From Hyphococcus sp. (GTDB taxonomy: Bacteria > Pseudomonadota > Alphaproteobacteria > Caulobacterales > Parvularculaceae), in the NCBI GenBank assembly GCA_021776335.1, contig JAJFGB010000009.1, positions 62,001-126,000 on the forward strand: a stretch of 64,000 nt of DNA, given 5' to 3'. Positions 55,838 through 63,170 of the stretch are shown here, piece by piece (position 1 is the stretch's first letter; each line of letters starts with the position of its first letter). The notes below the pieces were generated by a model. It was not told the origin of the DNA, searched no databases, and was given only the letters and a program-made list of their open reading frames with translations. Made by a program: the position numbers and the translations under genes.

Positions 55838-55868
55838 GAAAAAAATGGCGGGCCGTTTCGGGCCCGCC
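55838..55868 (-). terminator. Rho-independent terminator of the SIMPL gene
   Basis: GGCGGGCC (55847-55854) pairs with GGCCCGCC (55861-55868) around a 6-base loop. On the minus strand it is followed by seven T, ten bases after the SIMPL stop. The plus strand lacks a T-run after the stem, so it mainly serves the minus gene. Confidence 0.88.
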
Positions 55869-55877
55869 AATTCAGGC

Positions 55878-56591
55878 TTAGTTTATTTCGTAAATGATAG
55901 TCACGCTCGCGCTGATAACCGATTCGCCGGCCTGAAGCGGAACGGCTGAGTCCGAAGCGGCTTCCATGCGCATCATTCTCGGCTGTGGCGATGGCGTCGC
56001 GGCGTAACCGTCATTGATCGTCAGCACTGATCCCAGGCGGACACCGGCAGCCTCTGTCAGCAGCTTCGCCTTGGCGCGCGCCCTCGCGACGGCGTCCTTG
56101 CGGGCGTCATCCTGTAAGGGTTTCGGATCAGCAAAAGTAAAGGAGATGCCGCCGAGAGAATTGGCGCCGGACGAGACGGCCTGATCGATAACTTCGCCGG
56201 CGTGCGAAAGATCGCGTAATTTAACGGTGAGGGAGTTTGACGCCGTATAGCCGATCAACGGCGGGTTGGATCGGTTGCGCTCATAGTCATAGCGCGGGTT
56301 GATCGACAGCGCGGAGGTTTGGATGTCCCGGTTCTCGACGCCCAGGTCTTTCAATTTTGCAATTGTTTCCGTCATTGCTGCGGAATTGCCCTGCAGCGCT
56401 TCGGCAGCGGTTCTCCCGTCGGTTCGAACGCCGATGGAGAGCACGGCCATATCGGGCGCGGCGACGGCTTCGCCCTGGCCGGTCACGGTAATCGTGCGCA
56501 AAGCGACTTCGTTTTGGGCGCTCGCCTGCGGCATCGTGCAGGCGGTCATCGCCATGGCGGCGGCGAGTATCAATGTCTGCTGGATTCTCAT
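55878..56591 (-). CDS. SIMPL-domain (DUF541) exported protein
   Basis: 237 residues; GGGAGGA lies six bases before the ATG at 56591. The N-terminus has a signal peptide (LILAAAMAMTACTMPQASAQ), and a Cys at TAC could act as a lipobox. One SIMPL domain follows: TITVTGQGEAVAAPDMAVLSIGV, AKLKDLGVENRDIQTSAL, RARAKAKLLTEAAGV, and SASVTIIYEI. SIMPL proteins are oligomeric envelope proteins of unclear role. A terminator follows. Confidence 0.93.
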   Translation of the reverse strand: MRIQQTLILAAAMAMTACTMPQASAQNEVALRTITVTGQGEAVAAPDMAVLSIGVRTDGRTAAEALQGNSAAMTETIAKLKDLGVENRDIQTSALSINPRYDYERNRSNPPLIGYTASNSLTVKLRDLSHAGEVIDQAVSSGANSLGGISFTFADPKPLQDDARKDAVARARAKAKLLTEAAGVRLGSVLTINDGYAATPSPQPRMMRMEAASDSAVPLQAGESVISASVTIIYEIN

Positions 56592-56779
56592 AATTCCTCC
56601 CTTGTCCATCCTGAACCAAACGCAGCAAGGCGACAAAATCAAGGCATATTCATGAAGGTCGAAGGGCGCCGCCAGCAAAGCGTCAAAAATCGCAAGGCCA
56701 AAAATCGCGAAGGTAAGGGTTCATCCCCCTGACAATTGCTGATAAGAGGGCGCTCCCTTGAGGGCCCCTGGCTCCGGAA

Positions 56780-56856
56780 GGGCCTGTAGCTCAGTTGGTT
56801 AGAGCCGGCCGCTCATAACGGTCTGGTCGCTGGTTCGAGTCCAGCCGGGCCCACCA
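56780..56856 (+). tRNA. tRNA-Ile2 (anticodon CAT, lysidine type)
   Basis: 77 bases with CCA encoded. Acceptor GGGCCTG/CGGGCCC, D arm GCTC...GAGC, anticodon arm GGCCG-CTCATAA-CGGTC (anticodon CAT) and T arm GCTGG-TTCGAGT-CCAGC all pair. The variable/T region TGGTCGCTGG matches E. coli ileX rather than elongator tRNA-Met, so it most likely reads AUA after lysidine modification. tRNA-Met is the alternative. Confidence 0.93.
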
Positions 56857-57139
56857 CGGATTTTATGGAAACAATTTCAGGACAGCACAGCCCATTTTAT
56901 GAACTGGGGTGATACTCAATATTTTTAAAAACTTCCGGCATATCAAAACAGTCATTCATCGAACGGAAATTTTTCGCCAATCACGGTCATTCCCGGTGTA
57001 ATTCTGAATGGCCGATTTGCAGTATGTTTCCACCTTGGCCTTCAGCGGATTACATGGGGTGATCTTAAGCCGCGAAATCGCATCTGGAAGCGACCTATTT
57101 TGCCATTCCCTTTAAAGCAATTAAGCGGAAATTTCTCCG

Positions 57140-57787
57140 TTATGTTTGGTGCATCTTTTTCCCAACTACAAAATAACTCGATGCTCCTGCAAATATTTTT
57201 TCGGAATCAGTGATCTGAAAAGCCCCATTTCCCATCAAATCATCTAGATCAGTGCTTTTGAGTCTTCTGATAGGGACAGGAATTACGCCAACCCGACACA
57301 ATACCTGAACAAGCTTAATCTGCATGCCGACCAGAAATGACAACTTGTCCCGCAAGCAAGGCGTGACAGTTATAACCAATCCTTCGGGTTTCAGGAGCTC
57401 GTGTATTCTTTGCATAACAGTCTGGGGATCAGGAACTGTGTGCAACATATTGAAGGCCAGGATGGTATCGAAAGATTCTGCTTTGTATCCTTCATCAAAG
57501 ATGTCCCCTTGCGCGAAACTTACATTTTCGATGTTGGCGGCAGCTGCTTTCTCCTTTGCGAGTTCAATCATCTTTGATGATAAATCAATCGCGTGAATCT
57601 GTTTCACCTCGTTGGAAAGTTCGCAGGCCGTCGTTCCGGTTCCACATCCATAATCCAAAACGATATCGCTACTCTCGAGGTGTTTTCTAGCGTTCTGCCT
57701 GCTTCTGCTATGGATAGATTCAAAGCGTTCCTCAGTTTTATCATAATTGCTTGCAGAGCTATCCCAGAACGCCTCCGATTTATCCAT
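57140..57787 (-). CDS. Class I SAM-dependent methyltransferase, atypical composition
   Basis: 215 residues. Features: AFWDSSASNYDKTEER at the N-terminus, SAM loop VLDYGCGTGTTACELSNEV, IHAIDLSSKMIELAKEKA, FDTILAFNMLHTVPDP and LLKPEGLVITVTPCL. The acceptor is unknown; UbiE/COQ5-like fold. Codons and surrounding bases are visibly richer in A+T than the neighbours, and the gene lies 283 bp after a tRNA, so recent transfer is likely. AAGGA precedes the ATG. No partner genes are intact around it. Confidence 0.88.
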   Translation of the reverse strand: MDKSEAFWDSSASNYDKTEERFESIHSRSRQNARKHLESSDIVLDYGCGTGTTACELSNEVKQIHAIDLSSKMIELAKEKAAAANIENVSFAQGDIFDEGYKAESFDTILAFNMLHTVPDPQTVMQRIHELLKPEGLVITVTPCLRDKLSFLVGMQIKLVQVLCRVGVIPVPIRRLKSTDLDDLMGNGAFQITDSEKIFAGASSYFVVGKKMHQT

Positions 57788-58057
57788 TTCTTGATTCCTT
57801 ACTTTGTTGGCGGCACATTTTATTCAGTTGATTCGATGCTTGCCCCACACCCCAATCGGCAAGACACTCCACCAGCTCAACGAGTTTCGAAGAATGGTGG
57901 CAAGAAATAGGCACAGATTGCCTCAACGACCGTTTTAAGACATTTGAGTCGCTGACTTGTGGCAAAAGTCAGTCAGTTTTCAGACATTCCTCTCGCCATA
58001 CTGAATGTCGCCTTTGGGCAATCCGCGTTATATCCCCCCAAGGTGTGCCTGCTGCGC
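57788..58057. other. Low-GC intergenic stretch, no supportable gene
   Basis: About 270 bases upstream of the methyltransferase. A short minus-strand frame (57780-57965) overlaps the methyltransferase start and has no recognisable domain. A GGAATGTC/GACATTC-type inverted motif lies near 57983-58009. No transposase remnant is identified. Confidence 0.4.
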
Positions 58058-58180
58058 TTATGGTGGCGGTTCCAGAAGATTAGAAGCATCATGAAGGTCG
58101 ATTTCCCAGTCCTGTAATATCTCAAAAATCTGGTTCGAGGTTTGTTCCTCGAGGCCCACCATCAGTTTTAGAATCTGCAC
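58058..58180 (-). pseudogene. Possible C-terminal gene fragment
   Basis: A minus-strand frame from about 58201 (in-frame stop just upstream) to TAA at 58058 encodes some 45 residues with protein-like composition: VQILKLMVGLEEQTSNQ and FEILQDWEIDLHDASNLL. GTG at 58180 or ATG at 58162 could be starts, but the length and the abrupt upstream end suggest a truncated gene. No family is recognised. Confidence 0.3.
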
Positions 58181-58198
58181 TTGTCCAGCGGACCAGCG

Positions 58199-58596
58199 AT
58201 GAACCCGTCACCCGATGAAGAAACCCTGATCATCGACGCCGGAACGTCGGGGTTGGTGCTTGCTCACGAATTGATCAAGCAAGGCCTGCGTCCGTGCATT
58301 CTGGAGGCCGCGGCGCGTTTCCGTCGCGAGATGATTTCATCAGCTATATCGAAATCTATGAACGCGCGCTGGCCGCTGACATCGACCGTGGTGTGCGGGT
58401 TCATCGCATCACATGTCAAGAAAACCGATGGGTCGCCGAAACCTCCGCCGGCCTCATGGTCGAACGTGATCCCGTTATCGCGACCTGGCCCGACAATGTT
58501 CCGGTCATACCGGACTGGTCGGGCATGAAAACATTTCCGGGGCCGATCATTCATGCGGCTGATTTTGGCAGGGTGGAGGATTGCGTTAGCTTTTAA
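58199..58596 (+). pseudogene. Decayed flavin-containing monooxygenase (FAD/NAD(P) type)
   Basis: Two frames carry pieces of one flavin monooxygenase. From ATG 58199 the first reads EETLIIDAGTSGLVLAHELI..GLRPCILEAA, an FAD-binding Rossmann start with Gly-x-Gly partly lost (DAGTSG). Near 58320 the homology jumps to another frame: FPSRDDFISYIEIYERAL, GVRVHRITC, then WPDNVPVIPDW, FPGPIIHAADFG, ending at TAA 58596. Some 60 residues between the pieces and the whole C-terminal half (300 or more residues) are missing. It lies directly against the YqhA gene. Confidence 0.75.
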
Positions 58597-59120
58597 TGTC
58601 CGTTGCCGCCGTTCTTCTTGCTTGCGATTAACTCGGTGAGCGCGAAAACAACGCCGGACATCACAAACGCTGTATGGATAATAACTTTCCAGAACAAGAC
58701 GCTCTCGTCGGCGCCTTCGTCGCCTTCAAAGCCGACAAAAGTTTTTAAGAGTTCAATAGCGGAAATCGCAACGATCGCGCTGATAACCTTCAGCTTCAGG
58801 CCGCCGAAATCGACTTTGCCCATCCAGTCCGGCTTGTCTTCATTGTCGCTTACGTCAATCTTGGAAACGAAGATTTCATAGCCCGAGAAAATGATCATCA
58901 ACATGAGGCATCCCACCAGCGTCATATCGACGAGCGAGAGAACGCCGACGACAAGCTCGGATTCCTTCATCTGCGTAACATGAAGGACGAGATGGGTCAG
59001 TTCTTGAACAAACTTTGTGAGCAAAAGTGTGATGGAGAGGATAAGACCTATAAAGAAAGGCGCTAACAGCCAGCGGCTGTTAAAGATAATGCCTTCAATG
59101 ATGGTTTCCGCTTTTTTCAT
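58593..59120 (-). CDS. YqhA-family (UPF0114) inner membrane protein
   Basis: 175 residues. Four membrane segments: LLAPFFIGLILSITLLLTKF, LVDMTLVGCLMLMIIFSGYE, LKVISAIVAISAIELLKTF and VIIHTAFVMSGVVFALTELI. The loop FVSKIDVSDNEDKPDWMGKVDF with the DFGGLKLK motif is typical of YqhA/TIGR00645. Function is unknown. Its stop codon abuts the monooxygenase remnant. Confidence 0.92.
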   Translation of the reverse strand: MKKAETIIEGIIFNSRWLLAPFFIGLILSITLLLTKFVQELTHLVLHVTQMKESELVVGVLSLVDMTLVGCLMLMIIFSGYEIFVSKIDVSDNEDKPDWMGKVDFGGLKLKVISAIVAISAIELLKTFVGFEGDEGADESVLFWKVIIHTAFVMSGVVFALTELIASKKNGGNGH

Positions 59121-59282
59121 CAGCCGTTCCTCACTACGAGCGGCCCATGTTTGGCGACAAACCTCTTTATTTACCGTAAATTGTCCTGTTTTTACTTGTG
59201 TTTTTTAGCTTGCGGCGTGTCGTTTGCGCCCAGACAAGCTTATAGTTTTCGCGTTTGCCCGGCGCGGAGATGCCGATATCGG

Positions 59283-59450
59283 CTAGAATCCGTCGCCGAC
59301 ACGTCCTAAAAGTTCAAGCGCTGCATTGCGACTTTCGCGGTTAAGGCTATGTAAGTAATTAAGCGCGCGCTGCAGCATCCACTGCGTATACGGAGTGATA
59401 ATCCGCTGTCCAGTCTGACTTTCGATGGTGAACTCGTGTGCATTGATCAT
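59283..59450 (-). pseudogene. C-terminal remnant of a GST paralogous to the gene at 18584-19675
   Basis: From ATG 59450 to TAG 59283, 55 residues, nearly all matching the last 60 residues of the GST at 18584-19675: MINAHEFTIESQT against MIGMHEFTVEGQT, and TPYTQWMLQRALNYLHSL against LPYTQWMLQRALDYLSSL. Nothing upstream resembles the GST N-terminal domain. The frame is still open, so loss was by truncation rather than by point mutation. It lies downstream of the VOC gene on the same strand. Confidence 0.8.
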
Positions 59451-59566
59451 GCGCTGACGCAGAACAAGCCGGTGAGGCCGCCAAATGCCATCGCAAAATG
59501 TGTGGTCGTATTTAACGCGTTTTGCTATAGAGTGCAGACTTGGTTGATGTGTACCCCATCAGCGTT

Positions 59567-59941
59567 TTATTCTAACGATGCGCCGTCTGGCTCCCAGGTG
59601 ATTTCGATGCGCAGCCCGTCAGGGTCGGGCAGAAAAAGACATAAGGTGCCGTCTATTTTTTGTGTGTCGGGGACCGGCGTTTCGTGGGCGTTAAGGGCGC
59701 GGATGGTTTGATCGAATGCTGCGCGGCTCGGCGCTGTAAAGCCGAAATGATTGAGACCGGCGCCATATCGATCATAAGGAGTATCTGAACGCGCGGCTCT
59801 TAGGTCAACGGCGAAGCCGTCGTCATTCGCCCAAACCCAATCCCGTGTTTTACGGAAGCCGATCGCCCCCAGCACACGGTCATAAAAATCGGCGCTTTCC
59901 GGCAGGTTGGATGCGTAAACTACAATGTGATCAAGTTTCAT
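59567..59941 (-). CDS. VOC-family (glyoxalase/dioxygenase superfamily) protein
   Basis: 124 residues, one pair of beta-alpha-beta3 modules. Metal or substrate residues: MKLDHIVVYASNLPESADFYDRVL at the first strand, LNHFGFTAPSRAAFDQTI, and LPDPDGLRIEITWEP with the closing Glu. The substrate is unknown. It is on the same strand as the nitric-oxide-response genes upstream and may be the last gene of that operon. Confidence 0.9.
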   Translation of the reverse strand: MKLDHIVVYASNLPESADFYDRVLGAIGFRKTRDWVWANDDGFAVDLRAARSDTPYDRYGAGLNHFGFTAPSRAAFDQTIRALNAHETPVPDTQKIDGTLCLFLPDPDGLRIEITWEPDGASLE

Positions 59942-60000
59942 GGCGATGTCCGAAAGAATTCGAACAGATTTTAAGCCAGCCTGTCACGCATGCAACCAAA

Positions 60001-60285
60001 TCATTTATGAAACGCGACATAAAAGGCTGCATTGTCGGAGAGCTGAACATAGTGGCGTTCTTCCGGCAGAATGACGAATGGCGCGCCTTCATTGAGAATG
60101 GCTGTTGGTTCTTTGTCGTCCTCCACAAAAAATCGCACCGTCCCTTTCTCAACATGCAGTAATCCCCATGTGCCGGATTTTAGATCATGATGGGACAGGA
60201 GCCTGGACGGCACAGTGTCTGCGGTGAAAACCGGCGTTTTGGCGTATGGCTGCACATGCGCTGGAAGAACTCGTTTTTCAGTCAT
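60001..60285 (-). CDS. DUF1971 (TehB N-terminal-like cupin) protein
   Basis: 94 residues. The small beta-barrel reads LPAHVQPYAKTPVFTADTVPSRLL, SGTWGLLHVEKGTVRFFV and FVILPEERHYVQLSDNAAFYVAF. The domain is also found at the N-terminus of some TehB proteins and next to NsrR-controlled genes. Its location here downstream of an NsrR-type site agrees. Biochemical role is unknown. Confidence 0.9.
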   Translation of the reverse strand: MTEKRVLPAHVQPYAKTPVFTADTVPSRLLSHHDLKSGTWGLLHVEKGTVRFFVEDDKEPTAILNEGAPFVILPEERHYVQLSDNAAFYVAFHK

Positions 60286-60351
60286 GATTTTGCTTTTCTA
60301 ACACCGCAGCGGCGCCATTTGCTGGCCGCAGCATATGTCGGTCGATACGTC

Positions 60352-60819
60352 TTAACCTGCAAGCGCAATAATACTGCCCATACCAATAGTGGCGACCAGG
60401 ATTGCCGTTGGAATTAAGAGAACTTGCGTCAGGGCCTCTCGGCCGGTGATGACGCCTGTCCAGGTCTCGAAGGGTTCATTGAGGAATTTCAGGAAGGGCG
60501 TGGTCTGTGGCGCGTCAGCATTGCCAATGCGGGTCATCACATAAGGTGTGCCCAGATAGGCGGCCAGATAGACCGCGCTGATTGCAACCATGAACAACGC
60601 CTCTCCATCACCGCGAAAAGTCCACCAGAAAACGCCGAGGATCGATGCGTTGATTGCCGCGAACGCCTTGAACACACCAGGGTGAAGGCTGGTGTTCAGT
60701 TTGGCCGCCGGCCCGCCTTCGATCAGCGTCAAATGCGGCGCTGGCTGGTATGTGCGCGCCGCCTCCAGTTCACTCTCAAGGACTGTAGTTTCGATCGTTT
60801 GTGCGAGGAGGGCGGTCAT
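60352..60819 (-). CDS. Small membrane protein of the NO-response locus, function unknown
   Basis: 155 residues from the ATG at 60819, which has GGAG seven bases upstream; an ATG at 60831 would lie against the operator with no ribosome site. A cytoplasmic N-terminus of about 55 residues is followed by three hydrophobic segments (VFKAFAAINASILGVFWWTF; ALFMVAISAVYLAAYL; ALTQVLLIPTAILVATIGMG). No family is recognised. It is the first gene after the NsrR-type operator and 66 bp before DUF1971, so it is probably induced by nitric oxide. Confidence 0.75.
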   Translation of the reverse strand: MTALLAQTIETTVLESELEAARTYQPAPHLTLIEGGPAAKLNTSLHPGVFKAFAAINASILGVFWWTFRGDGEALFMVAISAVYLAAYLGTPYVMTRIGNADAPQTTPFLKFLNEPFETWTGVITGREALTQVLLIPTAILVATIGMGSIIALAG

Positions 60820-60830
60820 GTCATTCTCCA

Positions 60831-60855
60831 TAAGATGTATTTCATATGCATCTTA
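60831..60855. promoter_or_regulatory. NsrR-type operator
   Basis: Two 11-base halves, AAGATGTATTT (60832-60842) and ATATGCATCTT (60844-60854), with one spacer base, make an inverted repeat with two mismatches. This fits the NsrR consensus AAGATGYATTT-N-AAATRCATCTT. A second strong half-site (AAATGCATCTT, 60889-60899) lies just before nsrR. The site lies between the divergent nsrR and membrane protein genes, allowing control of both. Confidence 0.85.
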
Positions 60856-60912
60856 TCTATTGCATCCTCGAACAAAATGCAATATATAAAATGCATCTTT
60901 TGAGGATGCGCT

Positions 60913-61353
60913 ATGAGATTGAATTTACAAACAGATTATGCCCTGAGGCTGTTGATGCATCTGGCTGTGCATGAGGAACAGCTATGCATAATTGCCGACA
61001 TCGCCAGCCAGTACCGAATCTCAAAAAACCATCTAATGAAGGTCGCCCATGCGTTGGGGAAGGCAGATGTGATCGAAACCGTTCGCGGCCGAACCGGCGG
61101 TTTGCGCCTCGCGCGCCCCGCCGACAAAATCATCATCGGTGAGATTGTGAGATTGATGGAGGCAGATCTTGCACTGGTTGAATGTTTTCAGGGCGGCAAT
61201 GGCGATTGCGTGATTACACCGGCCTGTCGATTGAAGGGTGTGTTGGGTGAAGCTGTGGATGCTTTCCTGAGCGTACTCGATCAATACACCATTGATCATC
61301 TTGTTCGCCGAAATGCGAAATTGCGCGCGTTGCTCCAGGTGGAGGCTGCGTAA
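60913..61353 (+). CDS. nsrR: Nitric-oxide-sensing Rrf2-family repressor NsrR
   Basis: 146 residues. The Rrf2 start MRLNLQTDYALRLLMHLAVH, the winged-helix RISKNHLMKVAHAL and GRTGGLRLARP wing are present. Three cysteines for the Fe-S cluster are Cys91, Cys99 and Cys105 (CFQGGNGDCVITPACRLKG), the NsrR spacing. NO destroys the cluster and releases repression. GAGGA stands before the ATG. Its stop TAA overlaps the haemoglobin ATG by one base. An NsrR-type site lies upstream. Confidence 0.94.
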   Translation: MRLNLQTDYALRLLMHLAVHEEQLCIIADIASQYRISKNHLMKVAHALGKADVIETVRGRTGGLRLARPADKIIIGEIVRLMEADLALVECFQGGNGDCVITPACRLKGVLGEAVDAFLSVLDQYTIDHLVRRNAKLRALLQVEAA

Positions 61354-61778
61354 TGGAAGGTTTTGTCCAGGCCGCAAATCAGCGGCGCGAGCAACTGCAG
61401 GCCGAAGCAACGGCGATGGGCATTGATGATGACTATATCTCCCTTCTTGTTGATACGTTTTATACGCGCGTGCGACAGGATTCGGTTCTGGGACCGATTT
61501 TTGAGAAGGCGATCGGAGACAATTGGGGGACGCATCTCGCCAAAATGAAAGATTTCTGGGCGTCAGTTGCATTTAACGCCGGCCGCTATACGGGAAAGCC
61601 TGTGCCGAAACATCAAAAGCTAAATGATGTGACGCCGCAACATTTCACACTCTGGCTCTCTCTTTTCCGGCAGACACTCGAAGAAACTGCGCCGTCCGAT
61701 GAAGTCGTTACATATTTTATGGAGCGGGCGGAGCGCATCGCTAAAAGCCTCCAGCTTGCGATGTTTTATAAGCCTTGA
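61353..61778 (+). CDS. Group III truncated haemoglobin
   Basis: 141 residues. The 2-on-2 globin is recognised by LVDTFYTRVRQDSVLGPIFE, NWGTHLAKMKDFWASVAF, GRYTGKPVPKHQKL (His87, probable heme ligand) and FTLWLSLFRQTLEET. Group III members bind NO and oxygen; with nsrR in the same transcript, a role in NO detoxification is likely. The start overlaps the nsrR stop codon. Confidence 0.92.
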   Translation: MEGFVQAANQRREQLQAEATAMGIDDDYISLLVDTFYTRVRQDSVLGPIFEKAIGDNWGTHLAKMKDFWASVAFNAGRYTGKPVPKHQKLNDVTPQHFTLWLSLFRQTLEETAPSDEVVTYFMERAERIAKSLQLAMFYKP

Positions 61779-62026
61779 TTCATCCCATTGGCGGTTAGTT
61801 TCGGAGGGTTGTGCATCCAGCTGAGGCTAGTTTTCACTCGAGCGGTTGCCAATTTATGCAGAGTGCAGTTTGTGTGTAACCGACACCGTTCACACAATGC
61901 ACTGCAATCCCCAATAAGTAGCAATAATCCTTACGTCACTACTGGAGATCGGTATATTTATGCGTGCTATGATGTGGTATAGCTAACATTGCGTATAAAT
62001 ACTCCGTGGGCATTTTTGGGGGTTCC

Positions 62027-63169
62027 ATGAAGTCGTTTTTCCAACGCGCTTGCTTGCGAGTGCGATCGTTCGGATTCCTGTTGACGCTGATTGTGTTATC
62101 GGCATGCGCGCAAATTCCTGATCAAATGCAGATCGACACCGGTAACGATCCGTTCAATGCGGACAAGGATGTCCGGTTCCGCACCACTTATTATTTCAGG
62201 GTCTATGATTATTGTTATGACGCAGATACGACGACCGCGCTGCGGCCGCAGACAGACTCTCTTTATCGTTTTGTGATGACGGGCAAGGCAAACGCCTATG
62301 CCAACAAAGTCCGGTTTGAATCCGGCACGCTCCTCGCAAGCGAGATTGACCCTTTTGGCGCCACCATCGAGCGCGACGATGAGACCAATCGCGTGCGATT
62401 TGTTTCTCAAAAAGAAGTCGAAGATACGGCCATTCGAAATCAGGGCTTTGCTGAAATCGACAGGCTCTTGGACCTGCGTGCGCGATTGGCGAAAATGAGC
62501 GGCGCCAATGGGGAACAGGCAGTCAATAGCGACGTTACGGTAGTGATCGACCAAAAAATCAAAGAGATTTTAGACGCGGGCGTGTTCGTCGGCCGGGCAA
62601 GAGATACTGGCAATGACAGCAGCAGCGGGAGCAGTGAGGCATCGTCGGCCGAAAATTGTCCCCCTGGTACGCAAACTCAGCGCGGGTTTCAAATTATGGG
62701 GCCGCAAGGCGTCAAAACATATAATCAGGAAGACCGGCTGATTATGGCGATGACGTCAGACGCGTCACCCTTGATCGCCAGCCTCGAAGAAGTCTCCGGT
62801 CGCATGTTGAAAGCTGAGGAAAAGAAATTTTCGTCCGATGCAGCATTGCTTGCGCTCATCAAAGAACAGCTGCGCGTCAGCGAACTTAACGGCATGGTGC
62901 TGAGTGCTGGCGATGATTTCAAACCAAAGGATTTGGTGAAGGAAATACAAACACGCCTGGTCGAAGGTGACGATCAGGATGCGTTGGAGGCAGCAAAAGC
63001 AAAACTTCCGGATCCGGCCCCGCCAACGCCGAATCCTGTGTCGGCGCCAGCGCCAGCCCCTGCGCCAGCTCCAAACTCCACGCCAGCGCCAAACCCGTCC
63101 CCAGCGCCAGCTCCGATCCCCGTGCCGGCGCCTTCAGTCGAAACACCAACTGAAGCTGAGGGATCATAA
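62027..63169 (+). CDS. Lipoprotein with Pro/Ala-rich tail, function unknown
   Basis: 380 residues from the ATG at 62027. The signal ends LIVLSA-Cys. The first half (to about residue 180) includes FRTTYYFRVYDYCYD, YRFVMTGKANAYANKVRFE and KSGTL-like strands; the middle is Ser/Gly-rich and helical (LLALIKEQLRVSELNG). The last 60 residues are a repetitive PAPAPAPAPNS..PAPNPSPAPAP linker, likely extended across the envelope. It is immediately followed by another lipoprotein. No family is recognised. The 248 bases before the start hold no other gene. Confidence 0.75.
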   Translation: MKSFFQRACLRVRSFGFLLTLIVLSACAQIPDQMQIDTGNDPFNADKDVRFRTTYYFRVYDYCYDADTTTALRPQTDSLYRFVMTGKANAYANKVRFESGTLLASEIDPFGATIERDDETNRVRFVSQKEVEDTAIRNQGFAEIDRLLDLRARLAKMSGANGEQAVNSDVTVVIDQKIKEILDAGVFVGRARDTGNDSSSGSSEASSAENCPPGTQTQRGFQIMGPQGVKTYNQEDRLIMAMTSDASPLIASLEEVSGRMLKAEEKKFSSDAALLALIKEQLRVSELNGMVLSAGDDFKPKDLVKEIQTRLVEGDDQDALEAAKAKLPDPAPPTPNPVSAPAPAPAPAPNSTPAPNPSPAPAPIPVPAPSVETPTEAEGS

Positions 63170-63170
63170 A

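Noticed and set aside
57780-57965. Minus-strand 61-codon frame upstream of the methyltransferase
   Set aside because: It overlaps the methyltransferase start in another frame, uses a TTG start without ribosome site and has no recognisable motif.
58130-58161. Partial similarity to the 3' end of tRNA-Ile2 (CTGGTTCGAG and GGCCCACCA), a possible attachment site copy
   Set aside because: The two matching blocks are separated by 13 bases here and 8 in the tRNA, and the stretch lies in an open minus-strand frame; a real attachment repeat would be continuous with the tRNA 3' end. Kept only as a curiosity.
60874-60899. Second full NsrR operator next to nsrR
   Set aside because: Only the right half (AAATGCATCTT) is good; the left half does not match, so it is noted as a half-site only.
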